Shown: one piece after another, positions 1 through 4,890 of the stretch
Numbering within the stretch: position 1 is the first letter of the stretch
Layout: each line of letters starts with the position of its first letter
Assembly (NCBI GenBank): GCA_023262335.1
Contig: JALRBE010000054.1
Span: forward strand, 1 to 6,163
Source of the DNA: Candidatus Saccharimonadia bacterium
Lineage (GTDB): Bacteria > Patescibacteriota > Saccharimonadia > Saccharimonadales > Saccharimonadaceae
Direction: 5' to 3'
DNA: 6,163 nt
Made by a program: the position numbers and the translations under genes
Notes under the pieces: generated by a model
What the model was told of the DNA's origin: nothing
Databases searched by the model: none
What the model saw: the letters and a program-made list of their open reading frames with translations, nothing else

Positions 1-1374
1 CCAGAACGACCAGTTCTGCGCGTAAAACAATTCAAGCTCAATGCGTTCGTCGAACGACAAGTTGCTGCGACCGGATACTTGCCAGAGGCCGGTCACGCCG
101 GATTTGACGCTGTGAAGCAGCGCGGTTTTTGCTGGCGAGAACTTGGCTTCCTGTGGCAGAATCGGCCGTGGCCCAACCAGGCTCAGGTCGCCCTTGAACA
201 CGTTGAAGATTTGCGGTAGTTCGTCGAGCGAGGTGTCACGCAGGAACTTGCCGAACGTGGTGATGCGCGGATCGTTCGTGACTTTGCGGTGCGTTTCGTA
301 TTCGACGGCCAGGTCGTCGCGGCCCATGTCGCGGAACTCGTCGGCGGCGTCCTTGCTGCCGAACTGCGGGCGCATGCTCCGGAACTTGATGAGCATGACC
401 GGCTGGCTGAACTGACTGAGCCGTTTGCTGACGTAGAACACAGGCCCGGGGTTAAGTATTTTTTGCAGCAATACGATCAGTAGCAAAAGCGGCGAGAGCA
501 CGACGATCAGCGCAAGTGAAGCGACGGTATCGAATATGATCTTGGCAATCGCGCCCCACCCGACCAAGGGCGTTTGGCTGACCGAAATCATAGGATAGCC
601 CAAAAAGACGTCGACCGTGTTCTTGCCCGCGTAAAATTCCGGCTCGCCAGGAATGAAACTGTAGCTTATATGATTGGCCTGCGCCGCGCCAAGGATGCGT
701 TGGTTGCGCTCGGTGTTCTCGTACAGGTCGGTCTGGATGATGGTCGTTATTTTGAGTTCGTTCAGGTGCTTGAGTGCCGATTCGACGTTGGAAAAATGCG
801 CTGCGTCGAGCCCCGGAGGAACGAGTTTTGCCGGGCCGGCGATGGCGACGATTTTGTAACCGCTTTTGTGCGTGAACGACAAGTTGTCGGCGATGTCGCG
901 GGTGGCCGAGCTGTTACCGATGATCAGCACGCGGTTGATGCCGCGGCCGAACTGGAACAATATGCTCCGGCCAAGCCGCAAGAACTCACGTTCGAATATG
1001 AGTAGCAGGAGCGTGCCGAACAGCGAATAAACGGCAACCAAGCGCGCCGGGAAGACGCTTTGGTCGCTGACGTATTCCCACCCGATGACGACGAGAATGC
1101 CGAGGAACGTCGCCACGGCGATCTTGCCCCACTCGACCAATCGGCGCGTGTATGTGCTGGAGTTGTAGAGGCCGAGCAGCGCGAAAATCAGTATCCATAT
1201 GGGGACGATGACCAAGAACGCCTGAAAATAATCGGCGGCGTACACCGGCTCGATCAAAGGGCGGTTGTCGTACTGCACGCGGATGACGTATGCCAACGTG
1301 AACGCGGCGAACAGCACGAAGACGTCGGCAAGAACCAGGATGAGGCTGTAAAACTTATTGTTCTTGGTTGGCAT
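1..1374 (-). CDS. Polyprenyl-phosphate sugar-phosphate transferase (WbaP-type, large monotopic PGT), 3' end cut by window
   Basis: Probably transfers a sugar 1-phosphate from a nucleotide sugar to undecaprenyl phosphate at the cytoplasmic membrane face, starting surface glycan synthesis. The minus strand is open for 458 codons from the ATG at 1374 to the window edge. About four hydrophobic helices occupy residues 8-135. A nucleotide-binding-like domain follows, with VLIIGNSSATR near 149-159, then the re-entrant hydrophobic helix at about 280-305. The catalytic domain has GPVFY (310-314), KFRSM (330-334), TSLDELPQIFNVFKGD and SLVGPRP, with the catalytic Asp-Glu pair at D384/E385, and SGVTGLWQVSGRS. 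Compared with relatives, only about the last 20-25 residues should be missing. Two oddities: the usual QxRxGxxG loop is changed (residues 316-323), and the usually invariant Asp of the late 'ELDxYY' motif is Glu (ELELFY). Sugar specificity cannot be read from the sequence. The gene is transcribed divergently from the O-antigen ligase-like gene. Family assignment is firm; the precise substrate is unknown. Confidence 0.93.
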   Translation of the reverse strand, partial: MPTKNNKFYSLILVLADVFVLFAAFTLAYVIRVQYDNRPLIEPVYAADYFQAFLVIVPIWILIFALLGLYNSSTYTRRLVEWGKIAVATFLGILVVIGWEYVSDQSVFPARLVAVYSLFGTLLLLIFEREFLRLGRSILFQFGRGINRVLIIGNSSATRDIADNLSFTHKSGYKIVAIAGPAKLVPPGLDAAHFSNVESALKHLNELKITTIIQTDLYENTERNQRILGAAQANHISYSFIPGEPEFYAGKNTVDVFLGYPMISVSQTPLVGWGAIAKIIFDTVASLALIVVLSPLLLLIVLLQKILNPGPVFYVSKRLSQFSQPVMLIKFRSMRPQFGSKDAADEFRDMGRDDLAVEYETHRKVTNDPRITTFGKFLRDTSLDELPQIFNVFKGDLSLVGPRPILPQEAKFSPAKTALLHSVKSGVTGLWQVSGRSNLSFDERIELELFYAQNWSFW

Positions 1375-1385
1375 GATTAGCCTTC

Positions 1386-1391
1386 ATTATA
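1386..1391 (-). promoter_or_regulatory. -10 box of the sugar transferase promoter
   Basis: On the minus strand a perfect TATAAT is preceded by TGC, giving an extended -10 (TGnTATAAT). No convincing -35 hexamer lies at the right distance. Eleven bases separate the box from the ATG at 1374. Transcription would start near 1379 and leave a leader of about five bases. A Shine-Dalgarno-like GAAGG (1381-1385) lies between box and ATG, but would be upstream of that predicted start site, so it may not be transcribed. Confidence 0.7.
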
Positions 1392-1399
1392 GCACTCGG

Positions 1400-1425
1400 T
1401 TGGCGCGGCGGCTGATTGGCGCGGC
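1400..1425. repeat. 10-bp direct repeat in the divergent control region
   Basis: TTGGCGCGGC occurs at 1400-1409 and again, identically, at 1416-1425, a 16-base period. A shortened relative (TGGCGC) follows at 1441-1446, just before the ligase -10 box. The copies lie between the two divergent promoters, where an operator or activator site would be expected. The region is GC-rich, so chance is a real alternative, and 16 bases is not a whole number of helical turns. Confidence 0.3.
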
Positions 1426-1449
1426 AATCGTTCCGGCGGGTGGCGCTGG

Positions 1450-1455
1450 TATACT
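1450..1455 (+). promoter_or_regulatory. -10 box of the O-antigen ligase/LexA-like operon
   Basis: TATACT preceded by TGG forms an extended -10 (TGnTATACT). Only six bases separate it from the ATG at 1462, so the expected +1 (seven bases after the box) falls on the A of the start codon itself. This predicts a leaderless mRNA. No -35 match and no Shine-Dalgarno sequence are seen. Confidence 0.72.
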
Positions 1456-1461
1456 AACTGT

Positions 1462-2766
1462 ATGGTAGCGAAGATTCTTGAACGGACGGCCGGAGGCATA
1501 CTGCTGTTCATTGCCGTAGGCATGACCGTCCATACACCGCTGACGCTATGGCTTGGCCTGCAATTCCCGGACTACGAGCTGTTTATCAAGGCATGGAAAG
1601 AAGTTCTCATGGGTATCGCGCTGGCGCTGATCGTCGTGATCGCCGTTCGTCTGCGCATGGCAGCGACGTTGCTCGGCGACCGCGTGGTACAGCTTTGCCT
1701 CGTGTTCGCCGGCCTGCATTTTTTGATGATCGCCGCGTTCCAGAACGGCCTGGACATGGCGGGAGCGGGACTGCTTATCGACCTGCGCTACGTGCTGTAC
1801 TTCGTGCTGGCGTATATGTATATGACGCTGTTCCCGCTGTGGCGCAGGCTGTTCGTGGCGGCGCTGCTTGGCGGTGCCGTGGTCATTCTTGGTTTCGCGC
1901 TGGCGCAGCTGTTCTTGTTGCCAAGGGACGTGCTGGCGCATATCGGGTATAGCAAGGCGACGATCGCGCCGTACCTGACGGTCGACGAAAACCCGGCGTA
2001 CGTACGGATCAACAGTTTTTTGCGCGGCCCTAATCCGCTTGGGGCATACGCGACGATCATCATCGGGGTGCTCACGGCGCTGCTCATGCGGTGGAAGTTG
2101 ACGGCACGCGGGGTGGCGCTCGCGGCCGTGGGGTTGCTTGCGGCCGGCCTGGCGCTGAACGCGTCGTATTCGCGCAGCAGCATGATCGGGGCAATAGCGG
2201 CGATTGCGTTTATAGTTATTGTTAGCGTAACACCAACTGTGCGACGATACGTTCTGATCGGTGGCGCTTCGGCGCTGGTCGTCGCAGTGGCGCTCACGGC
2301 CGCGTTCCGGCATGCGCCGTTCGTAGCGAACGTCATATTCCACGACAATCCGACCACTGGGGCTCATATCGATTCCAACACCGGTCACGCCGAGTCGCTG
2401 CAGGACGGGTTCGACCGGATGATCAGGCAGCCGTTCGGCGCTGGTATTGGCAGTACCGGCTCGGCATCGCTCATAGGCGAGCAACCGGTCATCATCGAGA
2501 ACCAGTACTTGTTCATCGCACACGAAGTCGGCTGGATGGGGCTTGGCATTTGGCTATGGCTGTTCGGCGAGATTGTGCGGCGCTTATGGCACCGTCGCCA
2601 AAGCGCGTTGGCGCTCGGCGTGCTTGGCAGCGGCGTAGGCTTGGCGATCATCGGCGTGCTGCTGCCCGTTTGGGCCGACGATACGGTAAGTATCGTGTGG
2701 TGGGGGCTTGCCGGAGTAGCTATTAGCCACTGGAAGATAGAAGATAGCAAAGGAAAAAGAAAATAA
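1462..2766 (+). CDS. O-antigen ligase/polymerase family membrane protein (Wzy_C/WaaL-like)
   Basis: A 434-residue polytopic membrane protein with about twelve hydrophobic segments, starting near residues 10-27 and ending near 406-422, and a short basic cytoplasmic tail (KIEDSKGKRK). It fits the Wzy_C family, whose members polymerise lipid-linked glycan repeats or transfer them to an acceptor on the outer membrane face. Supporting motifs are a non-membrane loop at about 152-190 ending in SFLRGPNPLGAY, SYSRSS with R238 before a membrane helix, H309 in GHAESL, and QPFGAGIGSTG followed by IENQYLFIAHEVGWMG with E346, N347 and H354. Polymerase and ligase cannot be told apart from sequence alone. 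In a cell without an outer membrane, capsule-like polymer or protein glycan transfer would be likelier than LPS ligation. The ATG at 1462 is chosen because the promoter sits directly before it. The TAA stop overlaps the next gene's ATG by one base, so the two are probably one operon. Confidence 0.85.
   Translation: MVAKILERTAGGILLFIAVGMTVHTPLTLWLGLQFPDYELFIKAWKEVLMGIALALIVVIAVRLRMAATLLGDRVVQLCLVFAGLHFLMIAAFQNGLDMAGAGLLIDLRYVLYFVLAYMYMTLFPLWRRLFVAALLGGAVVILGFALAQLFLLPRDVLAHIGYSKATIAPYLTVDENPAYVRINSFLRGPNPLGAYATIIIGVLTALLMRWKLTARGVALAAVGLLAAGLALNASYSRSSMIGAIAAIAFIVIVSVTPTVRRYVLIGGASALVVAVALTAAFRHAPFVANVIFHDNPTTGAHIDSNTGHAESLQDGFDRMIRQPFGAGIGSTGSASLIGEQPVIIENQYLFIAHEVGWMGLGIWLWLFGEIVRRLWHRRQSALALGVLGSGVGLAIIGVLLPVWADDTVSIVWWGLAGVAISHWKIEDSKGKRK
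2749..2754 (+). promoter_or_regulatory. Probable ribosome binding site of the LexA-like gene
   Basis: AAAGGA lies 11 bases before the ATG at 2766, in a purine-rich stretch at the end of the ligase gene. The spacing is slightly long. This is the only gene in the window with a plausible Shine-Dalgarno sequence certain to be transcribed, which fits its position inside an operon. The TAATG stop-start overlap would also permit re-initiation. Confidence 0.5.
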
Positions 2767-3107
2767 TGACAAGGGAGCGGGCGACCAAGAAGCAACAGGA
2801 GCTGTTGCAGTTCATCGCGGATTTTTTGAAGGAGCATGATTACGCGCCCAGTTACCGCGAAGTCATGACGGTACTTGGCTACAAGTCGGTGTCGACGGTG
2901 GCGGTACACGTGGACGGGCTGATTGCCAAAGGCTACCTGACCAAAACCGACAAATCCGCGCGGTCCATTCGGCTTGCGGCGGAACGGACCGCCGAGCACG
3001 ACGCGCATTTGGCATGGCTCAAGGGCGAAGCTGCCCGGCGGCAAACGGCTGGCAACGACACCGAAGCCGCGGTGCTCATGCAGGCGTTCGAACTTCTCGA
3101 CCGCTAG
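2766..3107 (+). CDS. Small LexA-type winged-helix DNA-binding protein without peptidase domain
   Basis: A 113-residue cytoplasmic protein. Residues 7-70 match the LexA DNA-binding domain (PF01726) closely: TKKQQELLQFIADFLKEH, then Y26-A-P-S-Y-R-E-V, LGYKSVSTVAVHVDGL as the putative recognition helix (38-52), and the wing KGYLTKTDKSARSIRL. Full LexA is about 200 residues, with an S24 peptidase carrying an Ala-Gly cleavage site and a Ser/Lys dyad. Here only about 40 helical, charged residues follow the wing, so RecA-stimulated self-cleavage is not possible. The frame ends cleanly in TAG, with no sign of a broken second half before the next promoter at 3112. The gene is coupled to the glycan ligase/polymerase by a one-base overlap. 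It is probably a local or autoregulatory transcription factor. Calling it the SOS repressor would go beyond the evidence. Confidence 0.85.
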   Translation: MTRERATKKQQELLQFIADFLKEHDYAPSYREVMTVLGYKSVSTVAVHVDGLIAKGYLTKTDKSARSIRLAAERTAEHDAHLAWLKGEAARRQTAGNDTEAAVLMQAFELLDR

Positions 3108-3111
3108 TTGG

Positions 3112-3117
3112 TATAAT
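3112..3117 (+). promoter_or_regulatory. -10 box of the serine hydrolase-like gene
   Basis: A perfect TATAAT with an upstream TGG (extended -10) lies in the 17-base gap after the LexA-like gene. Seven bases separate it from the ATG at 3125. The predicted +1 is base 3124, leaving a leader of about one base. The box contains most of an earlier in-frame ATG (3116-3118), which argues against that start. No clear -35 is visible. Confidence 0.72.
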
Positions 3118-3124
3118 GGGATTC

Positions 3125-4855
3125 ATGAGTCAGGAGCGTCTGGCGACGATCGGTGGGTACGTGCGCGCGCGGTGGCGGCGGATCGTTTTGCTTGCCTGCA
3201 CCGCGGTGGCAGGCGTTCTTGTTTTTATTCAGGTCGCGTTCGTGCCGTGGGGCGGCATGGCACCGTACCAAAGAATCGATTCCGTACACGTGGGCGGCAA
3301 GGACGCTGCGGCTGCCACGAAGGAACTGAACGACGCGTACGCCAGTATGAAGCTGGCAGTCTATTTCGGTAGTGGCAAGAAGCCGTACCAGCAACCTGTA
3401 CCTGCGGATATCGGCTTGCGGGTAGACGCTAGCCAGCAGGTAGCGGCCGCGGCATACGCTTGGTGGCTGCGCTTGGTGCCGACGTCTCTCTGGTGGGCGC
3501 ATGCGGTCGCGCCTGTCGTCGCGCCTGAGTACCACCGCGACACGGGCAAAGCGAAGGCATACGTAACCGAAAAGCTTGGCCAGTCATGCGACGTCAAGGC
3601 GGTGAACGCCACGCTTGCGGCCAAAGATGGCAAACTGCGCGTCGTGCCGGCCATAGACGGCGGTACGTGCAAGCTCGATGACGTCGAGCGGACGCTAGGG
3701 CGCGCCGAACCAAGGCTCGAAAGCGCGTCCGTCCGGATAAGCATGCAGGAGCATCCTGCGAAAATCCACGAACCCGAAGCCAAAAAAGCGGCTGAACTGC
3801 TGACGAAGCAAACGAAAGACGGAGCGATGATCATGGTCGGCGGCCAGCGTGTCGTCGTGCCGCAGGCGGAACTGTTCGGGTGGTTGGACTTCACGGCGCC
3901 CGACACGGGGATCGTTGCCACGGTGAACAAAGACAAGTCGAAGGGATTCTTTGACAGGGAGTTAGTGTCAAAGGTGGCGATCGCTCCGGGTACGAGCAGG
4001 GTGACGACGCTTGATTTTACCGAAGTGTCGCGGGTTGACGGAGCGGCCGGGCGCACGCTCGATACCGACGCCACGATCGCCGCGCTGAACGGGTGGCTGG
4101 CCGGCAAAGACCAGACTGTCAGCGCGCAAACGAAGCCCGTGCCGCCGAACGTCGCCTATACGCGCACCTACACGCCCACCGACGCCGGCATGCAGGCGCT
4201 GATTACCCAGTTCGTCCAAGGCAAGCCCGGTTCGTTCGGCGTGAGTTTCGCCGAGCTCGACGGCAAGCGCCGCCATGCCGGGTTCGAGGACGCCAAGACG
4301 TTCCGGACCGCCAGCACGTACAAGCTGTTCGTGGCGTATGGGGCGCTCAAACGCGTCGAGTCTGGCAGTTGGCACTGGACCGACGTGATAAGCGGCGGCC
4401 GGAACCTGACTAAGTGCCTCGACGACATGATCGTGAAGTCGGACAATCCGTGCGGCGAAGCGATGCTCGCGAAAATAGGGTACAAAACACTGACGAACGA
4501 ACTCGCGGCGATCGGCCTCAAAAAGAGCACGTTTACCAAAGATGTCCCCGAAACCACCGCGGGCGACCTGACGGCGTTCGTCGGCGCGCTGCAATCGGGC
4601 CAACTGCTGAACCAAAGCAACACGGCGACGCTGCTCGCGGCAATGAAGCGTAACATATACCGCCAAGGCATACCGGCGGGCGCAAGCGGCCAAACGGCCG
4701 ATAAAGTCGGGTTCCTGGACGGCTTGCTGCACGACGCAGCCATCGTCTATTCGCCGACGGGCACGTACGTGCTGAGCGTCATGAGCGACGGCAGCAGTTG
4801 GGGGACGATCGCCGAGCTGACGCGGCAGATCGAAAAGCTGCGCGCACAGGGGTGA
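3125..4855 (+). CDS. Membrane-anchored PG_binding_4-like protein with class A beta-lactamase-like serine hydrolase domain
   Basis: A 576-residue protein with a short basic N-terminus and one membrane segment at about 19-40; the rest is predicted outside. Two regions resemble the YoaR/VanW-associated PG_binding_4 domain (PF12229): about 49-205, with VHVGG and VVPAIDGGTC, and about 210-340, ending in RVDGAAGRTLDTDATIAAL. From about 346 a beta-lactamase2-type domain follows, with SxxK at S397/K400 (TASTYKLF), SDN at 439-441 and KVG at 527-529. The Omega-loop ExxLN region with the deacylating Glu166 of true class A enzymes is not recognisable, so a D,D-peptidase or other wall-acting serine hydrolase is more likely than drug resistance. 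Cys pairs 155/182 and 431/443 could form disulfides. The start at 3125 is favoured by the promoter. Upstream in-frame ATGs at 3014 and 3116 lie inside the LexA-like gene and the -10 box. A paralogue follows 35 bases downstream. The actual substrate is not known. Confidence 0.85.
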   Translation: MSQERLATIGGYVRARWRRIVLLACTAVAGVLVFIQVAFVPWGGMAPYQRIDSVHVGGKDAAAATKELNDAYASMKLAVYFGSGKKPYQQPVPADIGLRVDASQQVAAAAYAWWLRLVPTSLWWAHAVAPVVAPEYHRDTGKAKAYVTEKLGQSCDVKAVNATLAAKDGKLRVVPAIDGGTCKLDDVERTLGRAEPRLESASVRISMQEHPAKIHEPEAKKAAELLTKQTKDGAMIMVGGQRVVVPQAELFGWLDFTAPDTGIVATVNKDKSKGFFDRELVSKVAIAPGTSRVTTLDFTEVSRVDGAAGRTLDTDATIAALNGWLAGKDQTVSAQTKPVPPNVAYTRTYTPTDAGMQALITQFVQGKPGSFGVSFAELDGKRRHAGFEDAKTFRTASTYKLFVAYGALKRVESGSWHWTDVISGGRNLTKCLDDMIVKSDNPCGEAMLAKIGYKTLTNELAAIGLKKSTFTKDVPETTAGDLTAFVGALQSGQLLNQSNTATLLAAMKRNIYRQGIPAGASGQTADKVGFLDGLLHDAAIVYSPTGTYVLSVMSDGSSWGTIAELTRQIEKLRAQG

Positions 4856-4881
4856 CAAAAGCATAAGCGGTAGCGTATACT
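4852..4881 (+). promoter_or_regulatory. Promoter of the second paralogue, overlapping the previous stop codon
   Basis: The -35-like GTGACA (4852-4857, five of six matches to TTGACA) and the -10 TATACT (4876-4881) are separated by 18 bases. The -35 element contains the TGA stop (4853-4855) of the upstream gene. Nine bases separate the -10 from the ATG at 4891, predicting +1 near 4888 and a three-base leader. This is the only promoter in the window with a recognisable -35, and the only one without the extended TG. Confidence 0.65.
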
Positions 4882-4890
4882 GGAATTCGT

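Noticed and set aside
574..1005. Open plus-strand frames within 143-1380 as possible genes
   Set aside because: The minus strand across this whole stretch encodes an uninterrupted sugar transferase with all catalytic motifs, so these frames are shadows.
1546..2523. A long open antisense frame (about 325 codons) opposite the O-antigen ligase-like gene
   Set aside because: Its product is rich in Arg, His and Gln with no recognisable motif, as expected from antisense reading of GC-rich coding DNA. The plus-strand frame gives a coherent membrane protein with family motifs.
2386..2523. Calling the 1462-2766 product a true LPS O-antigen ligase (waaL)
   Set aside because: The family fold is shared by polymerases, ligases and protein glycan transferases. 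Nothing in the window shows LPS core or lipid A genes, so only the family-level call is justified.
2733..2746. Perfect 7-bp tandem repeat GAAGATA in two copies near the end of the ligase gene
   Set aside because: Two short copies in a purine-rich coding stretch are readily explained by chance and codon choice; no function suggested.
3014..3124. An earlier start for the serine hydrolase-like protein at 3014 or 3116
   Set aside because: The first would overlap the LexA-like gene by 94 bases and add 37 residues of no recognisable kind before the membrane segment. The second lies inside the TATAAT box. The ATG at 3125 follows the promoter at the expected distance.
3191..3202. Lipobox-like LLAC in the membrane segments of both paralogues (Cys25; Cys20 in the second protein)
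   Set aside because: Leu at the -2 position is a poor fit. Only about five hydrophobic residues precede the cysteine, while a long hydrophobic stretch follows it. A plain transmembrane anchor fits better.
3968..4864. A long open antisense frame (about 298 codons) opposite the serine hydrolase-like gene
   Set aside because: No motif or coherent composition. The sense frame carries SxxK, SDN and KVG in order.
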